A stretch of 39,697 bases of DNA from an uncultured Porphyromonas sp. (GTDB lineage: Bacteria > Bacteroidota > Bacteroidia > Bacteroidales > Porphyromonadaceae): NCBI RefSeq assembly GCF_902489635.1, contig NZ_CABUAN010000021.1, positions 1 through 39,697 on the forward strand, in the 5' to 3' direction. The notes below the pieces were generated by a model that did not search any database, had not been told where the DNA came from, and worked only from the letters and a program-made list of their open reading frames with translations. The translations under genes were made by a program, and so were the position numbers. Shown piece after piece: positions 16,226 through 24,283 of this stretch (the stretch's first letter is position 1; every line of letters starts with the position of its first letter).

Positions 16226-17137
16226 ATGACACAAAAGAATCTCATCGCCCTCGTCACCCTACTCATCTGCTGTATGGGGCTAGGTGCTTGCAAGGAAAAG
16301 AACAATGAACCGCCTGTCGAAGTAAAGCTCGGCATAACCAAATCAGTGGATCTCCTAGTCGGAGAAACCTATAAACTCGAAGTAAACGTCTCCCCAAAAG
16401 ATCTCAAGGTCACCTTCGAGTCTACCAACACGCAGGTGGTCACTGTATGTGAGAAGGGTGTCCTGAAGGCTATCGCTGAGGGAGAAGCAGAGGTTAAAGC
16501 GACTGCTGGCAACGTAACCAAAGTCTGTAAGGTGTCCGTAACGAAGCCCGACGATATCGACAAGTCTCGCTATCTAGGACTTGATGCCTCTGCCGAAGAT
16601 CAGAAATACTACGCCCCCATATACATTCCAACGGAAGAAGAGTTTGTACCGGACAACCTACACTTCTTTAAGTCTGCCGTAAGCCCCTTCGGATGGATCT
16701 ATGAGCAACAAGGGCCTGACGTGGATGAGCTACTATACTACTTTGCTTCGCCTAGGAAAGTGGACGCCAGCGGAAATGAGATCCCCGAGGAGGCGCAGTT
16801 TTGTATGGATGCACTCATTTACAATCACTCCATACCAAACGCCCCGCTACACATCAAGTTGATACCCAACAAGCTCTATCCTAAGGACTATATGGCAGAT
16901 CCTGACACATTTACAGATCCTGATGATCTAGATGTACAGAAGGGACTACTGGAGATTATGAAGCACTATGGCTTTACAGAGGATGCGCACTTTACAAAGC
17001 TCCGCAAAGATAGTGCCTACGTAGCTTACAATACGAAATTCGATCCGAAGGTGCCTCTCAGAGGCGTTATGTTTACGGAAAAGGAAGGTGACGGATACGA
17101 ATTGACTTTCCAGATCAGCTACGGTCGGAGAGAGTAA
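16226..17137 (+). CDS. Lipoprotein with a Big2 (bacterial Ig-like) domain
   Basis: 303 residues. The signal peptide ends in a lipobox (MGLGAC), with Cys22 as the probable lipidated residue, so the protein should be anchored in an outer or inner membrane leaflet. Residues about 33-110 form a Big2-like immunoglobulin fold (SVDLLVGETYKLEVNVSPKD, then VTVCEKGVLKAIAEGEAEV). The remaining about 190 residues are unrecognised, rich in aromatic and acidic residues, with no enzyme motif. Big2 domains are common in surface proteins of Bacteroidota. It appears monocistronic and ends at a strong bidirectional terminator. Confidence 0.8.
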   Translation: MTQKNLIALVTLLICCMGLGACKEKNNEPPVEVKLGITKSVDLLVGETYKLEVNVSPKDLKVTFESTNTQVVTVCEKGVLKAIAEGEAEVKATAGNVTKVCKVSVTKPDDIDKSRYLGLDASAEDQKYYAPIYIPTEEEFVPDNLHFFKSAVSPFGWIYEQQGPDVDELLYYFASPRKVDASGNEIPEEAQFCMDALIYNHSIPNAPLHIKLIPNKLYPKDYMADPDTFTDPDDLDVQKGLLEIMKHYGFTEDAHFTKLRKDSAYVAYNTKFDPKVPLRGVMFTEKEGDGYELTFQISYGRRE

Positions 17138-17170
17138 TCCGAGGGCTTAACCCTCCCCCGACACGAAAAA

Positions 17171-17214
17171 GAGACTCCCCCCGAGCCGGACACAATCCGA
17201 CCGAGGGGAGTCTC
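17171..17214. terminator. Bidirectional terminator between convergent genes
   Basis: GAGACTCCCC and GGGGAGTCTC form a 10-bp perfect stem. A-rich sequence precedes it (CGAAAAA) and CGTTT follows, so it can serve the lipoprotein gene on the plus strand and the DUF932-like gene on the minus strand. Confidence 0.8.
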
Positions 17215-17256
17215 TCGTTTACTGCCTCTAGCATAGGGGGGCTTACGCCAGCCGGG

Positions 17257-18315
17257 CTAGATCTCTATGTACGAGACGATGTCAGGCTTCTTCCTCAGCA
17301 TCGTAGTCGCTTTATTCATCAGTGAGATGCGCTTGTGATCTTGCGCGCCCCACAGCGTAGTGTGCGTGGCAAACTCGGTGAGCACGTTGTAAGCATCCCA
17401 CACGGTGCCTTCGCCCTTAGTGATCCGCTCTTTCTGCGAGTCATACGTCCCAGCCTGGAGATAACTCTTGCAGAGCGTTTCGTAAGGGACCATCTCCTCG
17501 GCCATCACTTTGCTAACGCCTAGCGAGAGGAGCGTTCGCTGACAACTCTTCATCTCGGCCAGCGATATCCTTGACTCGTAGGCCGTAGCGATCAAGTCCC
17601 GAAAGGTCTCGGCACCCATCAGTCTAAAGTCTTCACTCCGTAGCAGACCTATCATCTGCCGCATCTCTTGCTCCCCCAGTCGATGTGCCATACCGTCGGA
17701 GTGCCGCTCGCGGACTGTCTGACCATTGGAGCAGGCGAGTCGCTCGAAGTAGTGTCCGGCAGAGACGGAGGCTGGGTCCCAGCTCAGGTAAAAGCCATCC
17801 ATCAGAAAGTCCTCGCCAGGGAGAAAGAGCTCGGGCCGCGACTCACGGCTCTGGAAAGTGATGGTGACCCGAATGCTGTCTGAGGGTCTGTAGTGGACCC
17901 CGACGATCTCATAGCCGGTCTCATGCGCCACCATCTCGGCAAACTCAAAGAACAGTGTCGGAGCGATATACTCCTCCACGATCGGGATGATCTCCGTGAG
18001 CTGACGGCTCTCGGGAGAGGCCACCAGGAGTACCCGCTGAGGTCGATGAATGCTCATAGCTACGCTCTGATAGTTACGATAATTGCTAAGCCCAGTCTCG
18101 CCTGATGCGTTGCGCACGAGAGCCTTTTGCTTAGGCTTGATACCGATGAGGGCATCGTAGCTATCTGCAAAGTGCTTACTAGCTAGCACCTCAACCCCAT
18201 CGACTGTGTAGAGCTGATCCGACTCGTGCTGGATCTCCGCTAGGTCCACCTCTTTCTGTGGTGCTAGCTGCGTGATAAAGTCTTCCTTGACCTGTAGGTA
18301 GTCTGTATAGTTCAT
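17257..18315 (-). CDS. DUF932-like (phage/plasmid-type) protein
   Basis: 352 residues. The overall layout resembles DUF932 (TIGR03299, phage/plasmid-like protein): a short N-terminal part, a central LVASPESRQLTEIIPIVEEYIA block, and near the C-terminus KGEGTVWDAYNVLTEFATHTT, which matches the family's end motif (G-WxxxNAxTEYxDH). The molecular function of DUF932 is not established to my knowledge; it is frequent on phages, plasmids and integrated elements. Its start overlaps the stop of the upstream ATPase gene by ATGA, a sign of translational coupling, so the two products probably work together. There is no signal peptide. Family assignment is from memory of the motif and is moderately sure. 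Confidence 0.6.
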   Translation of the reverse strand: MNYTDYLQVKEDFITQLAPQKEVDLAEIQHESDQLYTVDGVEVLASKHFADSYDALIGIKPKQKALVRNASGETGLSNYRNYQSVAMSIHRPQRVLLVASPESRQLTEIIPIVEEYIAPTLFFEFAEMVAHETGYEIVGVHYRPSDSIRVTITFQSRESRPELFLPGEDFLMDGFYLSWDPASVSAGHYFERLACSNGQTVRERHSDGMAHRLGEQEMRQMIGLLRSEDFRLMGAETFRDLIATAYESRISLAEMKSCQRTLLSLGVSKVMAEEMVPYETLCKSYLQAGTYDSQKERITKGEGTVWDAYNVLTEFATHTTLWGAQDHKRISLMNKATTMLRKKPDIVSYIEI

Positions 18316-19154
18316 AATTCCTCTTGGTTAAATAGTTTGTCAAACTGATCTGCGAAGTCTCGTATCTGTCCCGAGACCTTGCTCTGTACATGCTTGATGT
18401 GCTGATCTTTCTGAAATCGTGCTTCGTCAAAAAAGACATCCCCCGTACTGCTCAGGTTGTAGTAGAGCTTGACCCCTACATCTCCACGTCTATGCTTGGA
18501 GAAGGTGATATAGCGATCTGAGTAGATGTTCTTGGGATTGTCTAGCTTGAGCTCCATCATCGCCGTGATCGAGTGCTTGAGCCGATTAGACCCGACGAAG
18601 TTCCCCGACTTAGTGACCTGCTGTATCGTCAGGAAGGTAGTATTGACGTGGCGACTGTTTTGCGCTTTGTTTTGCTGCTTGATGAGCTTCAAGAGCCAGC
18701 TCTCAGCGTCCTTCATGTGGATCCCCTCCTCCTCACGGATGATGCCTTGTAGCTCATAAAAAGAGTCTATGGCGACGACATCCCACCCCTCCTCGACCAC
18801 CGACCGGACCAACTCCCAGTTACGAATCGCCTCGTCGAAGTCTGACTCAATGAAGAGGATCGGGAGCTGTGCAAACTTCGGGTACCGCTCTATATAAACG
18901 GAGAAGTCTATCTCATTCATCTCCGCACTGATAAAGAGCATACGAGCCCCTGGATAGCTCATCTGCACATTGGCCATCAGATCCAGGATAATCGTCGTCT
19001 TGCCGACCCCAGGGTCTCCTATGATCATGTAGTTCACCCCACGAGGCAACCCCACATGAGAGCTGAGGAGGTCATCCAGCGGTGTGCCACACTGAAAGGT
19101 CTCAAAGAACTTCGCGTCAAAGCTCACGTCACACATACGTACTACCTGCTTCAT
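18312..19154 (-). CDS. RecA/RadA-like P-loop ATPase
   Basis: 280 residues with a single RecA-fold ATPase core. Walker A is GDPGVGKTT at residues 46-54; a SAEMNEIDF strand end follows at 76-84, and the Walker B strand VVAIDS ends at Asp130. The pattern is closer to RadA/DnaB/KaiC-type ATPases than to RecA itself, but there is no zinc finger, DnaB N-terminal or Lon-like domain, so it is a stand-alone core. A QQVTKSG stretch could be the DNA-binding loop. It is coupled by a 4-nt overlap to the DUF932-like gene. A two-gene set of this kind suggests a replication or recombination module of plasmid or phage origin; that is inference. Confidence 0.75.
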   Translation of the reverse strand: MKQVVRMCDVSFDAKFFETFQCGTPLDDLLSSHVGLPRGVNYMIIGDPGVGKTTIILDLMANVQMSYPGARMLFISAEMNEIDFSVYIERYPKFAQLPILFIESDFDEAIRNWELVRSVVEEGWDVVAIDSFYELQGIIREEEGIHMKDAESWLLKLIKQQNKAQNSRHVNTTFLTIQQVTKSGNFVGSNRLKHSITAMMELKLDNPKNIYSDRYITFSKHRRGDVGVKLYYNLSSTGDVFFDEARFQKDQHIKHVQSKVSGQIRDFADQFDKLFNQEEL

Positions 19155-19176
19155 ATCCTAACTTCTTTAGATATGA

Positions 19177-19184
19177 CAAAGGTA
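19177..19184 (-). promoter_or_regulatory. Candidate -7 box for the ATPase/DUF932 pair
   Basis: On the minus strand TACCTTTG lies 22 nt before the ATG at 19154. No TTG is found at the expected distance, so only the -7 part is supported. Confidence 0.5.
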
Positions 19185-19302
19185 GCTCACACCCTGTGCC
19201 ATAGGGCAGCACAGCCCAGCTCGGCTGCAAAACATCATGCTCAGACGCTATACTCACCACAAAATCATTGCCGTCCGACTACTCGACTTCGACCAATCTA
19301 CA

Positions 19303-19352
19303 GTTCCCTTCGTATGAAACTCCAGTTTCTTACCTATGAAACTTTAGTTTTA
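19303..19352. repeat. Truncated palindrome array, GTTTC/GAAAC family
   Basis: Units start at 19303, 19325 and 19347, exactly 22 bp apart, with arms like those upstream of ahpC. The third unit is cut off after GTTTT by the end of composite repeat B at 19355, as if that element inserted into an older array. Confidence 0.8.
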
Positions 19353-19354
19353 CC

Positions 19355-19780
19355 CCAGGGCTGACGCATTATATAGAATGAGCTCATCGACCTCTCTACT
19401 CCTCGTTTGTCGCTAATGTATAGTTTCTGACAGAGCGATTATGATGCGTCAGCCCTGGCTGGAAAAAGTCAGTCGGCTTGCTACAATAATTTAGAGCCAG
19501 CTACATATCGAAACGGCACTATGTCGGGGAAAACTGATTTCCACGTGGATATTTCGAAATGCCCACGTGGAGAATTTTTATTTCCCAGGTAGGAAATAAA
19601 AAATTCTTCGGAGGAATCAAATGAAACTTCGGAGGAAATGAATGACGCCCACGTGGAAAATAAAAAATATCCACGTGGAGATTTGAGATTTTCCACGTGG
19701 ATATTCGAGAAAGGATGGGATCGAACGAATTCCCCTGTAAAGATATGTAATTAGAGATTAGAGATTAGGGGGTGACACAT
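19355..19780 (-). repeat. Composite repeat B (BrickBuilt-like), inverted relative to copy A
   Basis: Reverse-complement homologue of 9521-9948. Module 2 (19355-19458) is bounded by a perfect 15-bp inverted repeat, CCAGGGCTGACGCAT and ATGCGTCAGCCCTGG. Module 1 (19444-19780, 337 bp as in copy A) carries eight palindromes centred at about 19544, 19566, 19588, 19610, 19631, 19652, 19674 and 19696, mostly CCACGTGG, with one ATTTCC/GGAAAT unit and two TTCGGAGGAA units. Unit order is not identical to copy A. A 7-bp TTAG repeat lies at 19751-19771. The frame at 19481-19696 is a by-product of the repeat and not a gene. Confidence 0.88.
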
Positions 19781-19789
19781 TATATATAA

Positions 19790-19965
19790 TGAGACTGTTG
19801 CAAAGTCAACAGTTTCACAATCTTGCATGCAAGATTGTCCTGACTTTGCAGAAAGGATGAAGCGCAAGGCGCTGAGGGTGAGGTCTGAAGGGAGCATACC
19901 TCCGTATGTGACCGAAGCCGAATCCCGAAAGCAACACAGCGATGCGCCTTTATGCAACAGTCTCA
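19790..19965. mobile_element. Complete 176-bp MITE with TAA target duplication
   Basis: The ends are TGAGACTGTTGCA and TGCAACAGTCTCA, a perfect 13-bp terminal inverted repeat, flanked on both sides by TAA (19787-19789 and 19966-19968). The left end contains an internal hairpin (GAGACTGTTG/CAACAGTTTC) and next to it a perfect 18-bp palindrome, AATCTTGCATGCAAGATT. There is no coding capacity. A 3-bp TNA duplication is typical of some IS5-family transposons, so a non-autonomous relative of such an element is likely. Partial copies lie at both window edges. Confidence 0.85.
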
Positions 19966-19972
19966 TAAAATA

Positions 19973-20003
19973 AGCCCCAAGCACCTTGAGTGTACTTGGG
20001 GCT
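19973..20003 (-). terminator. Terminator for the minus-strand phosphoesterase gene
   Basis: AGCCCCAAG and CTTGGGGCT form a 9-bp perfect stem with a 13-nt loop. On the minus strand it is followed by TATTTTATG; on the plus strand by AAAAGC. It lies about 80 nt beyond the stop at 20085, and nothing else is seen in 20004-20084. Confidence 0.7.
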
Positions 20004-20084
20004 AAAAGCGTAACGGCAACAGATCAAATGAGCATAACCTCACTCTTGCCTACTAACCAACTCGGCCATCACCTGGGGGCGCTC

Positions 20085-20684
20085 TCAGATCTCAAGCAGC
20101 CGAGGAGCATTGAGCGTGCGACTGCTTTCGTTCATCATGGCGCCGTTCGAATAGATCGTTTCACCTCTTTTCAGCACGCCATACTGCTGATGGATATGCC
20201 CGAAGAGGTGCAAGCGGGGCTTGATCTCATGCACTCGCCGTAGGAGTGTGGCAGAGCCGTAGTTGGTCTGGTCGGCATAATCCAAAATGCCATAGGGCGG
20301 ACGATGCGTGACCAAGACATCTGTGTCTAGCGGTATATCCGCCTCGTATTGCTCTTGGCGGCCATCGGCACAGTCTGGCACAAACAGCGGGACTCCGTAA
20401 AACTTCACCCCATCGATCTCTACCCCAGAGTTGTAGAGCAGGTGTACCGTGTCACTGAGTCCGCTCACAGTAGCCCTGTACATACAGAAGTCGTGATTGC
20501 CGCAGGTGAAGAGCTTGTACTGGTAGTCCAAGTCGCACAGCCAGTTGATAAAGTCCTCTGCCTCGTCTGCACTACCATGCATAGTAAAGTCTCCAGAGTG
20601 CACCACGACGTCTGCCGCAGGCAAATCCCGCAGCCACCTGTGATAGCCATGCGTATCAGATAGATGTAGTATCCTCATAGTCAT
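20085..20684 (-). CDS. Calcineurin-like metallophosphoesterase
   Basis: 199 residues forming a compact metallophosphoesterase. All metal-binding motifs are present: DTH (Asp10, His12), GD (Asp32), GNHD (62-65), THRPP (His127) and GHIH (162-165). The family hydrolyses phosphomonoesters or phosphodiesters using two metal ions. This short form resembles the Bacteroidota group annotated as metallophosphatase, with unknown substrate. It lies 48 nt downstream of mcrC on the same strand, so it could belong to the restriction operon, but it could equally be an ordinary housekeeping gene. An ATG at 20678 is an alternative start. Confidence 0.88.
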   Translation of the reverse strand: MTMRILHLSDTHGYHRWLRDLPAADVVVHSGDFTMHGSADEAEDFINWLCDLDYQYKLFTCGNHDFCMYRATVSGLSDTVHLLYNSGVEIDGVKFYGVPLFVPDCADGRQEQYEADIPLDTDVLVTHRPPYGILDYADQTNYGSATLLRRVHEIKPRLHLFGHIHQQYGVLKRGETIYSNGAMMNESSRTLNAPRLLEI

Positions 20685-20732
20685 TATAAGTGCGTGAGAG
20701 TTACTTCAAGAGCCCCTTTTATCTTGCCTGGA

Positions 20733-22046
20733 TTATGTAAAGCTAGGCGATAAGTTAGTCTCAGGGTCATTAAGAGTCGGTAAGGGTACTGCTATTCGAT
20801 AAAATCCGAGCAAGTGCCTGTCTTCATCCTCCGTCAAGAGCTCTTCCAAGCTCTTATCTTTGAAAGGATTCTGCGCTTCCCCTTCCTTAGGATAGATAAC
20901 AATACAAGGGATTACCTCACTGGCTGGAAGCCGAAAAAGCTTTCGATCTCGAGCATATCCAGCTAATTGCCTTGCAATCGCTATGTCAATACCTCCCTGC
21001 TGAAAGCGTGGTATATACTTAGTATCCATAACGAGTTTGGGATCATAACAGATAAAGTCCGGATAGCCCGTATAGCCCTTGGCTTGATACTTGATCTTCT
21101 CCCCATAGGCCTCTCGTAATAGTCCTAACACGTAATGCTCATACAGCAACGACATATCTAGCCAAAAGACAGGGCAAGGACTCTCCGCAGCAGGACGGAT
21201 GCTCGTGATGCTATAATCACACCATCTCAAGATCATCTGAGCAATCTGCACAGCCTCTTCATACCCTCGAAAGAGTTTGTGACGCTTCATGCTTTTGATC
21301 TCCCACACCTCTATCTGGTCACCGACATCACAAAAGGCTGAGATACATTGATTGATCGCATGATGTAGAGCGTGTAGGCTTTTGTTTTCTTGTGCGATCT
21401 GAGCTATGATCTGACGAGAGAAGAGCAGAGCTTTCTTGATCAAGCGATTCTCTGGCGTATCTGCAGAGTACTCTTGGTATTTGCAATACACCCTCTCACA
21501 ACGCTTACGCATCACGTTGTAGTACTCATTTGGGGAGATAGAGATGCGTCCCCTCACCTTCTTTAGATTGCTCTCTCGTGACACATAGCTCTTTTTCAGT
21601 CCACGCTTGATGATCTCCCGCACCAAAGATATGAAGTGAACTATAATCAACGGACTCAGCACAGAGTTAAGTTCGGGAGCTTCAATCCGAGGTTGCTCTA
21701 GGTCGACACCATAAATCTTAGACAGCTCCTTCGACTCTATGCCACTGTTGAGACATGTGGCAAGCATCTTGAGGTAGTCTATCTTGTCACACCCACCCTT
21801 GGGTGTAATAACTAGAGGAGTCGAGTCAATCCATTGAGCCCCTATCACATAAGAGGCATAATAGCCCTCCCCAAAACACTCTTCATCGGAAGAGTTGATA
21901 GGGAAAGCAGCACCCCACTGCCAGCGAAAGAACCACCTATCTAAGCCTTCCGACTGCGCAGGTAGCCGCATACCCTCTTGCCAAACAGGCAGAGAGATCT
22001 CTAGGGGGATTAGCTCATGCTCCTGTACTTGTATTAGCTTTGGCAT
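20733..22046 (-). CDS. mcrC: McrC-type restriction endonuclease subunit
   Basis: 437 residues, with a C-terminal PD-(D/E)xK nuclease fold. Candidate catalytic residues are Glu303 in LLYEHYV, Asp330 in YPDFICYD and the DTK triad end at 341-343. The N-terminal half binds the McrB ring in known systems. With McrB it forms a GTP-dependent endonuclease that cuts DNA bearing modified cytosines, or otherwise recognised foreign DNA, depending on the McrB N-terminal domain. Its ATG overlaps the McrB stop by one base (TAATG). Codon choice looks more A/T-rich than in nifJ or typA, consistent with horizontal transfer. Confidence 0.93.
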   Translation of the reverse strand: MPKLIQVQEHELIPLEISLPVWQEGMRLPAQSEGLDRWFFRWQWGAAFPINSSDEECFGEGYYASYVIGAQWIDSTPLVITPKGGCDKIDYLKMLATCLNSGIESKELSKIYGVDLEQPRIEAPELNSVLSPLIIVHFISLVREIIKRGLKKSYVSRESNLKKVRGRISISPNEYYNVMRKRCERVYCKYQEYSADTPENRLIKKALLFSRQIIAQIAQENKSLHALHHAINQCISAFCDVGDQIEVWEIKSMKRHKLFRGYEEAVQIAQMILRWCDYSITSIRPAAESPCPVFWLDMSLLYEHYVLGLLREAYGEKIKYQAKGYTGYPDFICYDPKLVMDTKYIPRFQQGGIDIAIARQLAGYARDRKLFRLPASEVIPCIVIYPKEGEAQNPFKDKSLEELLTEDEDRHLLGFYRIAVPLPTLNDPETNLSPSFT

Positions 22047-23743
22047 TACTCTACTAAGTCCTCACTATCTTCTGACGGCTTAGGCAGATAGCACTTCGCA
22101 TCCATCCAGCTATTGAAGTAGTGCTCATCGTCTTTCTTGCCTCTCAAGATACCATCCTTGATGTATTCCTTGATCAGAGGCACCACTTCATAGCGCATCT
22201 TGAGCCGGAGCGACTCGATATCATCTGCCATAAAGTAGCTGTGTCCTATCATCAAGTCTTCAAGCTCAAAGTCGCCACTCTTGTGTTGATAAATAAATGA
22301 ATTCTGATCATCTCTAGACTTGCCATTTATCTCCTCAAAAAGAGCTGTAGCGAGGTCACGCACAGACTCATCAACGTGCGTCCTAATAACCTCGGCACTA
22401 GCCTCCAATGTGACGAAGGCGAAACGACGACGTACGGCGTAATCAATACTACCCGTAGAGCGGTCCGTCGTATTCATCGTGCCAATGATGTAGAGATTGG
22501 CAGGGACAGCGAAGGACTCCTTAGAGTATGGTAGCGTCAAGCGGATGTGCTGGTCACCGCCTCCGCTACGCTTATCAGCCTCTAGCAAGGTAATCAACTC
22601 TCCAAATATCTTAGACACATTACCTCGATTGATCTCATCGATAATAAGGACGTATGGCTTACTAGATATTTGATTCTCTAGTTGATACTCTCTCTTTACA
22701 GCATTGATAAAAGCGGCAGCATAGCTTGGCCAATTGTTTTCTTTACCTTCACCGATCGCTTGGAGCTTGACCTTTTCGATGTTGAGCGGAGAGGGCGAAT
22801 AGTCCTCCTCTTTTTCACTCTGTGAGAATATACTGCGCGAACTAATTGTTTTATTACCCTCTTTCCACCAAACGTTCAGTTGTGACTTGCCCGTGAGCGT
22901 TGGGATCGTTTTTCGATTCTCATATCCCTTGATTGACTCCAGATAATCATCTATATAAGAGATGATATCAGCACCTTCTTTCATTTGAGCCTTTTGGCAG
23001 AGGATCTTGAAGAGCCCATCTTCCACTTCGTACGTGATGCCACCCCCATCTTCACTGACTACTGGTTTAAGCCCCTCAACAAAGTCTTCATAATCCATCG
23101 ACTGGTGAAAGGTGCAAAAAGCTATCTGCCCCTCGTCCTGTAGTCTTTCATACTCCTCCATCACCTTGCTATGGTCTGAGAAGTCGGTAAAGTCTTTGTT
23201 GCACAAACGCACAGCGATGGAGGCTGTCGTATAGGTCTTGCCAGTCCCTGGTGCTCCCTGCAAAATGATGTTTTTCTTCAGCTCAAGGAGCTGCGCATAG
23301 TTGTCTATCTCTTCTTTCATATCTAGTTTTGAAATGATTTTGTCAATATACTTCCAAGTCTGAGTAGTTGGGCCACAAGAACTTAAAGTCCCTCGGGTTG
23401 GCAGGTTACAGCCGTATACATCTGGCTGATCCTCTTCAGATATGTAACCAAGTACAGCTACATTCCGATAGTTGATATGCAAGAACCTTTTCTCAAGTTC
23501 ATCATCTGTATAGGCCTCACTTGTTATCTTACACAGAGCGATCACTTGACCTCCCCTTCTAACCATTATAATGGTTCCAATGGGTAGACTTTTGAAGTAG
23601 TCACATTGCCTATTTTTCCACTCTCCTGTCCCAATGACAGGCTGTGGAAGAGATAACATCTCTGTGGAATCAATTTCAATTCCTCCGTCACCTTCTGGCA
23701 GATGCATTTGAATATGCCAGTACTTATCTGAGTGGTAGTTCAT
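22046..23743 (-). CDS. mcrB: McrB-type AAA+ GTPase of a modification-dependent restriction system
   Basis: 565 residues. The C-terminal AAA+ motor has Walker A GAPGTGKT (163-170), the McrB signature IIDEINRGN at Walker B (367-375), TMNTTDRS (422-429) and the arginine-containing YAVRRRF (436-442). The N-terminal about 110 residues (KSLPIGTIIMVRRGGQVIAL) look like a PUA/EVE-like base-flipping reader rather than the E. coli McrB DUF3578 domain, which suggests a different target modification. That assignment is an inference from a short motif. It is followed directly by mcrC and preceded after 18 nt by the exonuclease gene. Confidence 0.93.
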   Translation of the reverse strand: MNYHSDKYWHIQMHLPEGDGGIEIDSTEMLSLPQPVIGTGEWKNRQCDYFKSLPIGTIIMVRRGGQVIALCKITSEAYTDDELEKRFLHINYRNVAVLGYISEEDQPDVYGCNLPTRGTLSSCGPTTQTWKYIDKIISKLDMKEEIDNYAQLLELKKNIILQGAPGTGKTYTTASIAVRLCNKDFTDFSDHSKVMEEYERLQDEGQIAFCTFHQSMDYEDFVEGLKPVVSEDGGGITYEVEDGLFKILCQKAQMKEGADIISYIDDYLESIKGYENRKTIPTLTGKSQLNVWWKEGNKTISSRSIFSQSEKEEDYSPSPLNIEKVKLQAIGEGKENNWPSYAAAFINAVKREYQLENQISSKPYVLIIDEINRGNVSKIFGELITLLEADKRSGGGDQHIRLTLPYSKESFAVPANLYIIGTMNTTDRSTGSIDYAVRRRFAFVTLEASAEVIRTHVDESVRDLATALFEEINGKSRDDQNSFIYQHKSGDFELEDLMIGHSYFMADDIESLRLKMRYEVVPLIKEYIKDGILRGKKDDEHYFNSWMDAKCYLPKPSEDSEDLVE

Positions 23744-23761
23744 ATATTGTTCTAGTTTAGA

Positions 23762-24283
23762 TTAGTTGTCAAAGCTACTGTCGTGTAGCTCTCGTAGGTA
23801 GAGGCGGGCGCACATCTCGGCGTCGTCGCCTGCACGGTGGTGCCTCCCCTCGGGGATGGATAGTTGCTCGCAAAGGTAGGCGAGCGTATGGCAGCCGTAG
23901 TCGTAGATCTGACGAGCACGGCGTAGCGAGCAGTCCCACTGCAGCTCGGGTAGTGTGAGTTCGTAGAGCTGTGCCGTCTGCTCCAGGCAACTTCGATCAA
24001 ACGGGACATTGTGCGCTACCATCAAGGCACCCTCGCCTATGTATTGCTCTGCTATCTCTTGCCACACCTCGGCAAACGATGGCGCCATCTCCGTATCCTC
24101 TGGACGGATGCCATGGCACTGCATATTCCAGTAGCTGTATCGGTTGCCCTCGGGCTGCACCAGCCAGGAGCGTGTCTCGGCAATCTCGCCATGGCGTACC
24201 ACACAGATCCCCACCTCACAGATCGAGGTGCGCTGTCCCGTGGCGGTCTCAAAGTCTATCGCTATAAAGTCTAATGTATTCAT
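23762..24283 (-). CDS. DnaQ-like 3'-5' exonuclease (DEDDh)
   Basis: About 173 residues forming a stand-alone DEDDh exonuclease. Counting from the GTG at 24286, the motifs are DFET (Asp11, Glu13), FD at Asp97 in VAHNVPFD, and HRAGDDA with His150 and Asp154. The ATG at 24283 is preferred: it overlaps the TGA of the WYL gene as TGATG, indicating coupling. Proteins of this type degrade or trim nucleic acid 3' ends; the physiological target is unknown. Sitting between a WYL regulator and McrBC, it is probably part of the same operon. Confidence 0.88.
   Translation of the reverse strand: MNTLDFIAIDFETATGQRTSICEVGICVVRHGEIAETRSWLVQPEGNRYSYWNMQCHGIRPEDTEMAPSFAEVWQEIAEQYIGEGALMVAHNVPFDRSCLEQTAQLYELTLPELQWDCSLRRARQIYDYGCHTLAYLCEQLSIPEGRHHRAGDDAEMCARLYLRELHDSSFDN

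Noticed and set aside
9521..19780. A composite transposon bounded by the inverted composite repeats
   Set aside because: No transposase or integrase lies between them, and the enclosed genes include ordinary core functions such as ahpCF. Two independent insertions of a dispersed repeat explain the arrangement.
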